Assembly (NCBI GenBank): GCA_911728455.2
Contig: OU452221.1
Coordinates: forward strand, 2,818,290 to 2,882,289
DNA length: 64,000 bases
From: Marthasterias glacialis
Lineage: Eukaryota > Echinodermata > Asteroidea > Forcipulatida > Asteriidae
Reading direction: 5' to 3'
Positions within the stretch are counted from its first letter, which is position 1, and every line of letters begins with the position of its first letter. Below are positions 10,601 through 22,558 of this stretch, one piece after another. The notes beneath the pieces are model-generated. The model ran no database searches, was not told where the DNA came from, and saw only the letters and a program-made list of their open reading frames with translations. A program made the translations under genes and the position numbers.

Positions 10601-13600
10601 TGCATCGACGTTCCACTTGAAGGAAAGATGACATTAGCATAAATCTGGGCGAAACAAATTATTCCCAGAGCCAACTGTCGTATCCACTGCACGTCAGACT
10701 AAAAAACATGATTAGTAGAGATATGAATACATGCATCAATATTTGTTTTTAAGAACGCTGCATATGCATATCTACAGTGCCAACTCTACATCAAATTTAT
10801 GTTGCCAATAAGTGCAGGATATTAGCAATTCATCCAGCAGCGACTTGCACAGCGTCAAGGAGTTTACTTTTCAGAATGAATGAGATGTATTTGGAGTATC
10901 AGTAATGACTGCTTATTTTCCACGACGATAACACTGTAAAAGTAATTCAAGGTGACTTGAACGGAGAATATTCTTCATGTGCATGGCAATTACAGACAGA
11001 AATCATGACGTTCCTTAATATTTGAGAATCAATTAGTATGCTTCAAAGCACATGGACAATACTGATATGTCAAAGACCAGTATCGGCACTTTGAGTGACC
11101 CGACATACATGAATTGACAAATCTGTGAAAATTTATGCTCAATCGGGTCACCGCTGTCACAAGAACATAGCAAGAAACCACTTTCTATCTTAAATTCACT
11201 GTACTTTTCAAACATCAGGTTTTGGTCTGGTGAGATCAAAACTAAAGTTGTTTTACTCATTTCTCAAAAACTATGGCATTTCAAGCAAACAATATTTTCC
11301 ACCATGACCATGTCTATACCTTGCAAGTTGTGTGCAAATATGTGAACATTTATATTTTTAATCTTACCAATGTTGTGCAAACCCTTTAACTCGTGTTTAG
11401 CCCCCCCAAAATATAGACAATTCTATGTAAACATCAAATCTACACAGCATACAGTTTGAGTTAACTGAACAACACTGTGAGAAAGCATTGTAAACAACTA
11501 ATACATTGCTCTTATCTATGGAAACAATACTGTATGAGAAAACCCAAGATCCAACCCTTAATGTCTTTGATTTATTGCATTAACCAGTAACTTGTTTTGT
11601 CATAACTTGTAGACAGATGAAATTCTAGGCTAAACTTGTACATTTTTTGTTTTTAAACTGACCAATAAATCAACACCTAAATGCAGTATTGCTGTGCAAG
11701 TTTGATGGATCATTCATGAAGAAGACAAACAGTCATGGACTTGAACAACTCTACTACAAAAAAAGCTCCTATGAGAACAGTGTTATTAATGGATGCAAAA
11801 CCATTTTAAGGCCAGCGATGAATTTTTGTCAAGCAGTTTAGAAATAATTCTCAACATGGCGAGGTCAAGTCTGGCATTTAATACACGTGAATGCCTATGC
11901 CACAGTGATTCGGTTAGCATACTGTGGGGGCAGAGTGCCAGACTACATCTTAAGAACAAATAGCGCTGACATCCGTGATTGTGATGAAACAACTTGCTGG
12001 AAATGAATATTTCAAAGGGCGCACAGAGTTGTCGAACTATCTGGAAACATGGTGGAATTATTTATTTTCCCTCCATATGGTAACTGTTTGAGCTTTGCTC
12101 CGGCGTATTTATTTTGATGAACTTGAAGATAATAAATAACCAAATGGGTTTACACATTAAGCGATTATGTTTGGGTTCGTTTCAAATCAAAAATGGAAGA
12201 CAGTGGAATCAAATAAATCACACAGTTCTGTAGTCTGTAATGTTCGATCCACAGGTATGGCAATTCCCACAATACATTATGTAAGTAAACAAAATATACA
12301 TCAGATGTTAGTATAGCTCATAACAATCGACTGGGGAAGAGTGAATTTTGAAGGGGCTCTCGTTTAGAATCCTGGCCTCCTTTAGTGAGATAAAAATCAA
12401 AGGGTAAAAATGGGGCTCAACATCTCCTTCTACAAAATGTTTATTAATCTAGCTATTAATAAGTGCACTCTACATGTATAAGAACTCATTATTATTATTA
12501 TTAAAATATATTCCAATACTTTTCTTTTTAATTTCACTAGTTTCCTTCAACTATTAGTTTTACTTTAAGAATTTGAAGTCCTTTGATTTTGTTTTATTTT
12601 TTTATTTATAGCCTACTTGCATTTCAATTAATGATTTACCCACAAATCCTGTGTTTTTAGTTAATTATGCCTTATGGCATCTTGGTTTAATTTATGTGAT
12701 GCACATTTGTACATTTTTATTATAATAAAATAAATAATTTTTTTTTCATAACACTGCATCCTTTTCAACCATTGCTTAAATCTCACCTGAGTGGTAAAAT
12801 ATATAATACTATTTTGACATTGATGAATTACACAGCTACTAAATAACACCTGCTGAGTTTAATAATAATAAATTCTCATAATTCTTTGATTGATAATTAA
12901 TCATTCATGCGCCATCAATATAATTTATACCAGCACATTTTTAAAATTTTAATTTAAGGCATTATGCTTAACCTGGATGATGTTCTTTGCATACGCCTCT
13001 GTGCAAAAATAAACATGCTGTAATTTAACCACATGCAGGCAACAAAAGAACCAAACCGCAATCAATGTAAAATGAGTTATGTCCATTTACTACCTCCATC
13101 AGCATCACTTGGGTCGCCATTCGAAGATACCAGCCTTGAAATCACAGCATAATCATGTGATGGATAAGAATGTTTCAGCTCACTGTGTATCCAGCGTTCT
13201 CATAGTCATAGTCAAGGCAAACTCCTCAAGGAACCCCCAAAACACACAACTGGGAGCTATAAGCTCCAGACGATCCATACACGTATCATTTATGCATCAA
13301 TAGGTAAAGTCTTAATTGGAAAAAAACGAATCCAGCATGCTTCCACTGTGCACTGGCGAGCGCACACTGTCGAATTTCACTGGTGCCGGGACAAAGGTTG
13401 AAGGCATGTATCAGTGAGGGTTGGCCCAATATGCTTTGTGTCCTCATTACTGCTATTTACTGCAGTACCGGCCCCAGGGTGCAGCTACCATTTACTGTGT
13501 GTTGACTCTATGGGGAATTGCGGGGTGGGTGTGTCCTACAACAGCCTGCTGGTTTGCAAGGGAATAATTTGGATGGCTAATCAGATTATGGGGCATGAAA

Positions 13601-14834
13601 TTGTACATTTGTTTGATTTAATGGAGGAGAGTGAGAGTATGGTGAAAGCATGTCATGCATAAGAATCAAACTCCTGTTGTAATTTGGTAAACGATAATAA
13701 ATTATGTTTTTTTTGTAAACAACAAAACATATTTATTATAATTTAAACAGTGTACTCTGTTCTCTGCGTACTGTACTTGAAAACGTTGACAAAAAATACT
13801 TGCTACAAAATTAAAACGAAACATAAAATATTATTTTACCACAAAAACAAAAACATAGATTGTTTTTGTAGTGAGGTATAGGACACATACAACCCTGAAC
13901 AATGAATGGAACATTCCAAATTAAACTCATTACTCCGTACCGAGTCCTATGTGTATAATTATGGATTGGTAGAAAGGGAACCTTACAAAAGACACCCCCC
14001 CAAAAAACACGGTATTGATTTCTTTCGTATAAATTTAGACTGGTGCAGAGAGAATGGCTGGAAACACAAATAATGAATCTGAATCAATACACAGGATGCG
14101 TAAAGAAAATTGAGCGCAAATGTAGAAATTGCACACCGCATGACTTGACCATGAAGAAGCTTGTGGTCAACTCGTTAAGGTTAACAGTTATAAGCGTATT
14201 GATTCGATCGTTAAGTTTTGTTAGGTTTGATTGATTGACTGTTAAAACTAGACAGGAACCAGTCATGAGTGGTGGTCTCATTGTGTTTCCCCCAATAATG
14301 CAGGGATACATTATGCATCACACTAATTGCGCTGACTTGTGCTGTGGTGACAGCATGCATTAATGTTATGCTAATGTGATAAATGTTCGGCACGCATTTA
14401 TGCGCGATACAGTGAGGCCATCTTGTTTTTCTGCTAATCAAATCAATGCAACCAAACTGAGGCTGTAAGGGCGAGTAGTGTGGCCTCTTTGGATTCAGTA
14501 TTCAGTATTTTTCCGTATCCATTATTTTTATTTCTCAACAGGAAAATTACAAACGTCCATTTTGCTTTAAAGGTAGGCTTCATTTTGAAAATAAACATTA
14601 TTCTATATACTAATCCATGCTGCTAAAATTACAATGACACATATAAAAACAATACTAAAGTACAAATGAGACTCAGATCTTGTAGGGAATTTCCAAAAGT
14701 AATCTTAATTGTGAAAATAAGAATTTCTGCCTGTATAAACACATGATGAAATGGAAGTCAAATTTATAAAAAAAAACCCACCATAATATATTCACAGAAT
14801 TGGGGTATGTTGTTTATGTTATTCACATGCTTGA

Positions 14835-14985
14835 TACATTACGGCGGCAACTGCCTCCCGCCCCTTGTCATTTTCTCTTGAAATGTTTCAGTAGATATTA
14901 AAATTTCCATCATAGAGGTACAATGTACCCATTACTATTAAAAGAAATACACCTTGCCCAACAAGAACAAAGTATCAGGCCAGTA
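14835..14985 (+). repeat. Interspersed GGGCAAGGCAG-type repeat, copy 4 (diverged)
   Basis: The order CGGCGGCAACTGCCTCC, CCCCTTGTCATT, CATAGAGGTACAATGTACCC, ACACCTTGCCC and AACAAGAACAAAGTATCAGG follows the other copies, but with more substitutions. It is the most eroded of the copies in the ninjurin intron. Confidence 0.55.
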
Positions 14986-15344
14986 TAATTTGTATTTATC
15001 AGTGTGTGTGTTTGACTTTATCAAACTTTAAACTCTTTCAGAGAAGTTCATATTTAAACTTTCTTTTCACTCTTGAGACATTCACACAAAAACAGTTATC
15101 AGCTATCAAGGATGTATAACAAAATAGCTGGTAGTTAATTCAATTTTTTTTATTTTACCTCAAGTCTTGAAGTAACATTTAAATCACCACCAATAAAAAA
15201 ATGTATCATAAATATCTGTATTTTCCCATGCCAGCTACATAATTTATTTCAACCAATGTAGCGGCAAACGGAGCCTGAAATAAATCCTGAAATGACAAAT
15301 CTCACTCACAGGCAGTTAAAAAATGAGGGCTTTATTATGCTTAC

Positions 15345-15707
15345 CGATGGGACAGGAGTAGTGGGCACACTGGTGCAGTTCTCCATCTCCTGTTGTACAG
15401 GTTCATAGTTTCTGCGCACACTGCCTGGATGAACGATCATCGACATAGATCTTCCGCTGCTGATGAATGATCTTGACTGAGGACAAGGACGACTGGTCGA
15501 AGGTAGTGGATCAGAGAACGTTATGTTCGGAGTACCAGATGGATGGTTGCGGCTGATGATGAAAGGATTTCGTTCAGCATCGTTGAGTAGGTTGGCAGTG
15601 CTGTTATTGCCGCTGTTCCTGCCACTTCTTTCACTTCTTAGATCATCGCTGCTTGATAACGTCTGAATGTATTTTGCACTTTCGGATTCAACACTGTTCT
15701 TTGAAAC
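15345..15707 (-). CDS. NINJ: Ninjurin, N-terminal coding exon
   Basis: This 363-base exon is open throughout, phase 0 at both ends. The acceptor is TTGTTTACAG (ending 15708) and the donor is TCG followed by GTAAGC (at 15344). It encodes 121 residues joining directly to the family-specific exon at 6967 (...TTPVPS then NPAPRAIDY...). The sequence is hydrophilic and rich in Ser, Asn and Arg (for example SSSDDLRSERSGRNSGNNS), with no signal peptide or membrane segment, and is probably disordered and cytosolic or extracellular with the ninjurin N-terminus. An in-frame ATG at 15446 (residue 88 of the exon, MSMIVHPG) would give a protein of about 148 residues, close to the usual ninjurin length of about 150. 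Using the whole exon requires an upstream start exon that I could not find. Confidence 0.85.
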
Positions 15708-18129
15708 CTGTAAACAATTTTTTACAAATCAAGGTAAATTTCACTCTTAATGTTGAGATGAAAAAAAAAGCAATCTCAAAAACATGCCCACCAATGACTA
15801 CAGTGTACAGTGTACAGAACTCAAGACACATATAAAATACACAAGAACACAACTTTGACTTTGAATGTTGAAACTGTAAATTTTTAGTATCGGCCTATGA
15901 AGTAAAACTCATACATTTCCTGACTGTAGATAACTTGTGGAAAGTGCACATGACCCTGAAAACTACAAAACACTTTCGATGCCATTAAAATGTCAAGCTT
16001 ATATTTGACATCTCTTTCAAGAATCTTTATTATCACACCAAATTTCATTGGAGAAATCTGAAACCACTTAACTCCATTTAGTAATGAGTACCCTGATATG
16101 AATGGTGAGGAGAGCGACCAACAACTGCGCGTTTGGCAGGCACTGGTAACATCACAATAACCGTGGAGAAGATGTTCTAAACTGCTGGCTCTACTGTGAT
16201 CAACTTGAATTGTATCGCCTTGCAGAGGCGAGTTTCTAGTTTCAAATAATCCCACTACAGACTTTCAGATGTGACAGTAGTAAATAAATGCAGCCTTGTC
16301 AAATGCATCCCACGCACGCTGTTGTCCCGAATGAGCAGAGACTTGTCTCAAGCCCCTGGTTGTTATTGCTCCTGTGGTAACCTATCCTCAAGCCAAAGTA
16401 TTGGCAGACAAATGGCATCAATACTAAGCATATCATGTCGATTGTTGATCCCAACCAAAACACACTCTTGAATCAGAGTTATCCGATTGTAACGTCAATA
16501 GGTGTTCTGAAATTTTGTTAGAATAAAATCCAATACAGCAGAGAGTGCAATTAATGCATCTTTAAGTCCACCGATAAGAGGAGAATAACTCAATAAATTT
16601 GTTACTCAAATACAGGAGTGGATATGGATATTATTGATGAAGCTCAGCATGCGAAAGCTGTCTGGTTAACAGATACAGGGCCTGGCAATCTCTCTGTAAT
16701 TTAAGAAACCAACTGTCATTAGGTGTTGGGTTGATATATCTTGTTACAGGAGAGCCAGCAATGGGATGAAGTATTATCCGCATCTCATCACAGTGGAGGC
16801 AGTTTTGTTTTCTCCGACGAAACAAGCTGCTATTTCATTTGGATGTAAATTAGCCAAACAAACGTTGATGCGGTCCCCAGGTTTTTCTTGCAGGGTGATG
16901 AGGTTGATCGCATGTATTTAGGATCAAGTGTAGGATGTGGGACAAGTACAGGATGCATGCAGATTGCTGGACGAAATTTAAACAAGATTGAAAGCACATT
17001 GCACCCACTTGGATATTCATTAAGGAGAGAAATAAGGAGAGTAGCTGCATCACAAATTATGAAGACACAATCCCAGCCAGGAAAAGCTATGTCCTGCCCA
17101 CGATGTCATTAGTATGGGTCATTTTTGTCACCAAAGGCCAGGGTACAAACACAAGTTGAGAGTGCTCTGGGCTCCTTGTCAAACTTGCTTCTAAGGTGTT
17201 TGTCTGACAGGCTAGTCAAACAGTAGCCTGTGTTATGAAAATATCACACAAAGTCACACAGGCTTTTCAAAATTCATATGGGGAAGTCAAATGTACTGCT
17301 GACTAGTCCTACATGTTAATGTGAAAGCTTATGATCATTTTTATACCAGGTTACAGTGTTTTCCCTGGCTGATGGACTGAGCGAGGTCACCGAGATGGTA
17401 AAAATACGAATTGATGATTGAAGCAAATTTCATGCAGCCTGACTAGAACGCAGTGCTCACACATGCGTGATGATTCCATCTACATATCCAAAGTTCTGGA
17501 AACATGTATCTATAAATGCCAAGGAAAAAGCTCATAAACGACACAAAATTAACATTTTTTGCAGTATTTCCTTTACGGCAAACCTTCAGAGTGAGATGGT
17601 GATATTGGCAAAAATGAGCGAGGGGTTCATTGAAAGCGTAGGTAGACCTCCATAATGGAAGTAGTGAGCTGGGCGATCTCTCATTTGAATAGGCAGGGAA
17701 ATACTAACAAAGGTAAATTTATTTTCTACGTCAATGCTTACAATGTAGATTAATTTTTCGTGGAAACACTGAAAGTGGCGATTTCAAACATAAAAATGGA
17801 ATTCAATGAAGGCACAGACATGTGTTTGGGAAACATGAATCTGTATTTCCATAAAGCGTGTTATTTTTAAAATCTGTGTTTCCAAGAAGTGGGTAAATTA
17901 TGTGTTTTCTCTATAGTTACGCTATAATTCCATGTCTCAATTATAATGTGCAACATTGTCACTGAAGCTTCTGCACCCACGAGTGGTAGTCAAGGGGGAA
18001 AACATGTCTTAAGGCTTTTGTAGATCATGTTTATGCTTTAAATTACATTAAATGTGAAAATAGAATTAAATGTTGCAAACTGCTTACCAACCAAAATGAC
18101 CTATGGTGTAAATGCAAAAAAATAGTTCA

Positions 18130-18222
18130 TGGCCTCACATTTCGACCAAAGCAGAGTCTTTCTCAAAGAGTAAAAAAAGCCCTTGAGAAAGACTCTGCTA
18201 CTAGAGTCGAAACGTGAGGCCA
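18130..18222. repeat. Inverted repeat hairpin
   Basis: The left arm TGGCCTCACATTTCGACC plus GCAGAGTCTTTCTCAA is mirrored by TTGAGAAAGACTCTGCT plus GTCGAAACGTGAGGCCA on the right, with about 15 bp of loop. The arms are about 37-40 bp with few mismatches. It looks like a small foldback element or paired transposon end. Confidence 0.75.
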
Positions 18223-18346
18223 TTAACCTTTTTTTTTGGAAAATACAATTATGTCTAATATTTGCAAATACATTTTGCTTTTCTCCATTCCCTCAATTGA
18301 CCCATTTCAAGACGTGCAGTGCACTTACGCGCACCTATCCTGTCCA

Positions 18347-19132
18347 CCATTTTGGGAGTCAAAATGGACACAAAGGAATAAACCGATTGCGCAACCAATG
18401 TTTACATGTCATCACGTGACCTGTAGTGGGTACTATGTCATCTGAGCTGATGGCAAACTATGTGCAAATACATGCTGTGACCGACAGAGTCACACCAACA
18501 GTTGGCTTTTGGTAATAATAACACAGTATGTTGTGACATTGATTTCAATCATGTTACTGTTTCATAAACTATAAGTATTCTGCTACAATTTTGAGTTAAT
18601 GTAGGCACTACCGGCATCAGACGACAATGTAGCAACCCGCATGTTATTTTGTTTGCAATGAAAATCACTGTAAAAAAAGGGGGGAGTAAAGAATGCTGGA
18701 AAAGTGAGCATTTATACCTAGCCTTGCTGAATTCCAAATAGACAATGGAATCACACAGTTTTGGAAAGCCTTTTCTTTGGATGATTTCATCTTCAAAACT
18801 ATGAAATTCTTGTGCTGAAAAGTGTGTGATCGCAGTCGTCTGAACCAAATGTTCCATCGTGCATGCAACTAGTATTACAAAATCGTGAACATACATTCCT
18901 TGTAGAATTGCCAAAACTTCCCGAACTGTCCTTACTGGCTTTATTCGGCCACTCGAAGGTCTCTGGTACAAACTCAGGAATATTTTTCACAAATTGTGAG
19001 AAAGAAATGCAATAATCGTCATGTACTGTACCGCACTTTCCTATGTAGGATGTCGTGTTTGTTTACATTTAATACCCACTACAGGTCATGTGACGTGAGT
19101 TGTACAGTCAGTCTATTGACTCCCAAAATGGC
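18347..19132. mobile_element. Candidate DNA transposon or MITE with imperfect inverted arms
   Basis: The left end carries CCATTTTGGGAGTCAA, then TCACGTGACCTGTAGTGGGT. The right end carries the reverse complements in mirror order: ACCCACTACAGGTCATGTGA, then TTGACTCCCAAAATGG. The arms are about 70-85 bp, imperfect, and enclose about 640 bp. Inside, the minus strand has a 140-codon open frame (18549-18971) overlapped by a second frame (18799-18990), neither of which I recognise. Just outside the right arm an ATG-led open segment ends at a good GTGAGT donor. It could be an element with a fragment of its own gene or a non-coding foldback element. Confidence 0.5.
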
Positions 19133-19669
19133 AGAAATGGCTGACGAGCATTGTGCGGAGGTGCAATCTACGTCAAGCAAGGGATCAAAAGAGCGTGAGT
19201 TGACCTTACGTGTGTAACCTACATGAACAATCATACCAAGCCATGAAAACAGTTAAAAAACAGGTTCTGTTTTGTGCTTGCTTTTCTGGTGGTTCATTTT
19301 GATTTGGCATTTATTGAAATAAGAAAACAAGTTTTGTGGGACAGTTTTCATGCACATATGGCAGTATAGTATTTCAGACAGAAATAATTATAAACACTCC
19401 GACAGATTTGACCTACTGGTGCTGGTGTCAAGTTTACAAAAAGTAAGTATGGAATTGTTCAATACAAAAACAGAAGAAAGATGATTTGACTTTTTATATT
19501 ATAGCTGATAAATTTCTCCAACAACCTAGTGTAGTTTCGATGAACGTGACCATCGAACCTCTAAACCAAGGGACATGACCAAGAGCTAGATTATCGCAGC
19601 TTCAACAACTGGAGCACCACTAATGTTGCATGATTACTGTGCCACAATAGTGCGGCTAGCACTACACAT

Positions 19670-19767
19670 ACAGTAAACAGGATTGAATGAAGCACAATGT
19701 TAGATAGCGATGTAGCGGCTACTCTTCCCTATCTTATGCTATGCTTCATTCAACCCTGTTGACTATT
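19670..19767. repeat. Inverted repeat hairpin
   Basis: The left arm runs CAGTAAACAGGATTGAATGA then AGCA...TAGATAG. The right arm read in reverse runs AGTCAACAGGGTTGAATGAA then GCA...AAGATAG. The arms are about 40 bp and the loop about 18 bp. There is no coding content, and it probably is a small foldback element. Confidence 0.7.
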
Positions 19768-19959
19768 GGTAGGTGCCTATTTTTTTTACTAAACTTGAAA
19801 AAGTTTTAGGCAGTGGATATTTTGCCCAATCTGGCTGTCTTTTAGCAGCATTGGCACTAAACATGCGCAGTGACTGTATTTTGTGACTTAGAAATGTTAT
19901 CAGGACAAATGTTAGTCTGGTTCCGAGCCAACATTTAATCAGGATACTTGTAAGCTTGA

Positions 19960-20597
19960 CCCTGTTAAATTTTTAAAGCCATTGTGTTTTCCTGGATTGA
20001 CTATGGTAATGCCTTACTGTTTTGAGCCACTGAATACGACTTCACTCATGTTCAACGTCTACAAAACAGAGCAACAAGACTGACATTTTTGGTGGGGTGT
20101 GATACATTTAGTGCCCCCTGTTACTGTTACGTCGTCTTCATTGGCTACCGATCCGTAAGCATATTGAATTTAAGATCCTTGTCATCGTTTTTAAATGCAT
20201 TCATTCAAAAGCCCCTGAGTATCTTCAAAACCTGATTTCTTTTCACAAACCCAAATATGCCACTCGCTCTTCTCTAGACTCAACTCTTCATATTATGCCC
20301 AGAACCAGAACCCGTACCGGTGATAAGGCGTTTCAATCCACTGGACCACGCCTTTAAAACTGTCTGCCCATCAACCCCAGGGAGGCTAAAACCTTGGACA
20401 GTTTCAAAGGCCTTCTCAAAACACACATGTTTAACTAATTATATTATTGCCTTGTATTTCGTTTTCATAAGAATGAAAGTTTGAGTTTCATTGTTCATGA
20501 TTGTGTAATTTGTTATTTATATTATTGATCTGTACAGCGCTGTGATCCTTGTAGAGCGCTTTTTAAATGCTTTTATTGTATTGTATTGTATTGTATT
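19960..20597 (+). mobile_element. 5'-truncated non-LTR retrotransposon, C-terminal RT ORF remnant and 3' tail
   Basis: A decayed plus-strand frame contains LDYGNALL, then LQNRATRLT, then RRLHWLPIRKHIEFKILVI, KAPEYLQNLI, GDKAFQSTGPRL and finally LKTHMFN with a stop at 20438. This order (LDYxN, QNRAARL, LHWLPIRxRIxFKIL, GxRAFxxxAPRLWN, FKxxLKTHLF) is the hallmark of the C-terminal end of reverse-transcriptase polyproteins of the CR1/L2/Rex1 group. A stop replaces the expected Trp at about 20357, and frames shift upstream, so it is dead. The 3' tail has GTACAGCGCTGTGATCC and an ATTGT simple repeat (20577-20597), typical of 3' termini in this group. The clade assignment within the group is uncertain. 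Confidence 0.85.
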
Positions 20598-21256
20598 TAC
20601 ATTGTCGTGACTTTGTATTCATAAGATACGAATCAGATAATTATACAATTTATTTCCCAAATCAGACAAAGAAAAGGTAAGGCTATCCATTTAAATACAG
20701 GTGTCAATTTTTAATGCCAATTGTAAAAGAAGAATTTTTTTTATACAGTTTTATTTTAAATAAATGCTTCAGGATTTGATCGCGGAACGTGTCAGTTGCT
20801 AAGCGGGATCATTTCCTCATTGATATCAACCCATGAACGAAAACCTCAGGAATTCTATATGTCGGCTACTTGTGTACACAAATTGAAAGTGGGCACTAAA
20901 TATGTTTTTAAATACGATTTCCCAGCATATTAAAGTTAAACACTTACTACACTTTAACTCCTATCCTAAAAGTAAAACTTATTAAGAAATCCAGATCGGT
21001 CAAATATCCACTACAAAAGAGCACTTGGATCAAAAAAATGATTTATTTAATGACAGTCAAAATAGCAAATTGCTACTGATTGATGGGAAAGCATTACTGT
21101 CACTTATTTTCCCTTATTTTATTGATAACAATCAATTAAAACAAGCGCCCTCAAGTTCTAACGCACAGAGTGGTTGAACAACATTTATTTTTCATGGAAG
21201 GGGCAGTGCAAGTGCAAAATTGACTTCGACAAGTTTATTTCATATCAGAATCAGAT

Positions 21257-21290
21257 GCGAGACGTATAGCGAGACGTATAGCGAGACGAC
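21257..21290. repeat. Short tandem repeat, GCGAGACGTATA
   Basis: Two full 12 bp units and a partial third lie next to the palindrome ACGACGTCGT. It is probably a local slippage product. Confidence 0.8.
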
Positions 21291-21841
21291 GTCGTGAAAA
21301 AATGTCCGTTCTGACACATGCTAAATTATAAATGCACAGGAAAAATAACAAATTCCAAGTAAAATGTTAAATAAAATTTGCATTGCATCACATTTAAATC
21401 ACACATAATTACCCAATATTATTCGCAGTGATTCCTTCTTTTTCGCAGCCGTAGAGAATTGCAGAAATTTGTACATAGCTTGACATACAAAATACCCTAG
21501 TGTTCAGGGACCAGTCAAATGTATATTTAAATGCATGCTTTGAGCGATATTGCTGGGTACCAGTTGGTCACACACGTATTACGTGTCTGTGTACACGGTA
21601 TACGCGCAGACGATAAAAAACAGCAAATTATATTTTGCGGTTTCAATGACCTGAGTAAAAAAGTAGGTCCAAAAGCTTGATGCGAAAAATTATAAGAGAC
21701 TTTACGGCACTTTAAGAAACATTTATTGAAGAAATATTACTTTTCAAAAGAATATGCGTCTTTTTTTCACAAAAGTAACCCTTTGAATCTATATTTAACC
21801 ACGCAAAGCGCCTATTCTTAAAATTAATATCCCTCCGCTAA

Positions 21842-21849
21842 TATAAAAG
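21842..21849 (+). promoter_or_regulatory. Candidate TATA box for WNK
   Basis: TATAAAAG lies in a locally less AT-rich stretch with CpG dinucleotides, about 900 bp before the WNK start codon. It would place transcription start near 21870-21880. No transcript data support it, and an AT-rich genome yields such matches by chance. Confidence 0.3.
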
Positions 21850-22355
21850 AGCAGTCGGAACTCGAGATGAGACGAGTGTATATTTTGCATATGTCGGAAT
21901 ATCGGTTGGAAACATGGAGTAACAACGACGTGCTGGCTGCTGAGGAGGAATATAATTTGTTCTCAGCGCTTAAACTGCGCCTTTTGGGCGTGCTTTAAGG
22001 ACAGAAGGCTTGTAGATATTTTATTTAGTACTTCAGCAGTCGTTTCTGTGGGTTGGTGAGTCAAAGCTTTCTGTAAAACCCGGAAGTTTCATGGAATAAA
22101 TTTGGTCGAGCAAAGACGTAGCCCAACATACAACAAACAGTCATCTGCTCACCACTGGTTGCGTACAAAAATAATGGAGTGCATTATGTGACGTGCACAA
22201 ATCATGGAGTGAAAACCATGGCAGGAATGGAAGGAGTACGGTGATTTGTCTACCATTCCAATTGGAGTTAAGAAGAATTGTTTAGGATCTTTATCGTTGT
22301 ATACGAAAGTTCACAGAATTTTTCTCTGTGTTGATGTAAACACTGAGTTTTTGAA

Positions 22356-22418
22356 ATGAACGTTTGTCCCATTCGTCACTCAATATGGATACCGTTGACG
22401 AATGCACAGGAGTGCTGA
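22356..22418 (+). CDS. Possible upstream ORF 1 in the WNK leader
   Basis: An ATG followed by 19 sense codons and TGA lies about 340 bp before the WNK start and overlaps the longer uORF in a different frame. If this DNA is in the WNK 5' UTR it could reduce main-frame initiation. The peptide itself is unlikely to matter. Confidence 0.25.
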   Translation: MNVCPIRHSIWIPLTNAQEC

Positions 22419-22558
22419 CATGCTGGACGTGTCGACCTCAAAAGCCGAGTTGCTCTTGCGCAAACGGCTTGTGCTGTTGCTATCTCTATGAACTACATGA
22501 ACAAGTTCTTTTGAACAAAATTGAAAACTTGCATCCAGGAAGCAAATCCTTGCTGTAG
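22385..22558 (+). CDS. Possible upstream ORF 2, cysteine-rich 57-residue peptide
   Basis: The frame runs from ATG at 22385 to TAG at 22556-22558, about 200 bp before the WNK ATG. The peptide (MDTVDECTGVLTCWTCRP... ending HPGSKSLL) has about eight cysteines in its first 40 residues, including CWTC and CCC, with no signal peptide. It could be a uORF of the WNK leader or chance. I recognise no family. Confidence 0.3.
   Translation: MDTVDECTGVLTCWTCRPQKPSCSCANGLCCCYLYELHEQVLLNKIENLHPGSKSLL

Larger units (their letters stand above)
6968..15344 (-). other. Ninjurin intron (8.4 kb)
   Basis: The intron runs from the GTAAGC donor (at 15344) to the CCTAG acceptor (at 6968) on the minus strand. Its contents are listed separately: a foldback element at 7048, a very G-rich stretch at 9211, and three copies of the GGGCAAGGCAG-type repeat at about 10.0, 10.4 and 14.8 kb. 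I saw no additional coding exon with splice sites and family similarity, but short exons could be missed. Confidence 0.7.

Noticed and set aside
13414-13662. 82-codon frame in the ninjurin intron
   Set aside because: No splice support, no recognisable domain, and typical of chance frames here.
22139-22250. Minus-strand ATG with a GTGAGC donor, considered as ninjurin exon 1
   Set aside because: It would enter the 15707 exon in the wrong phase and give an early stop.
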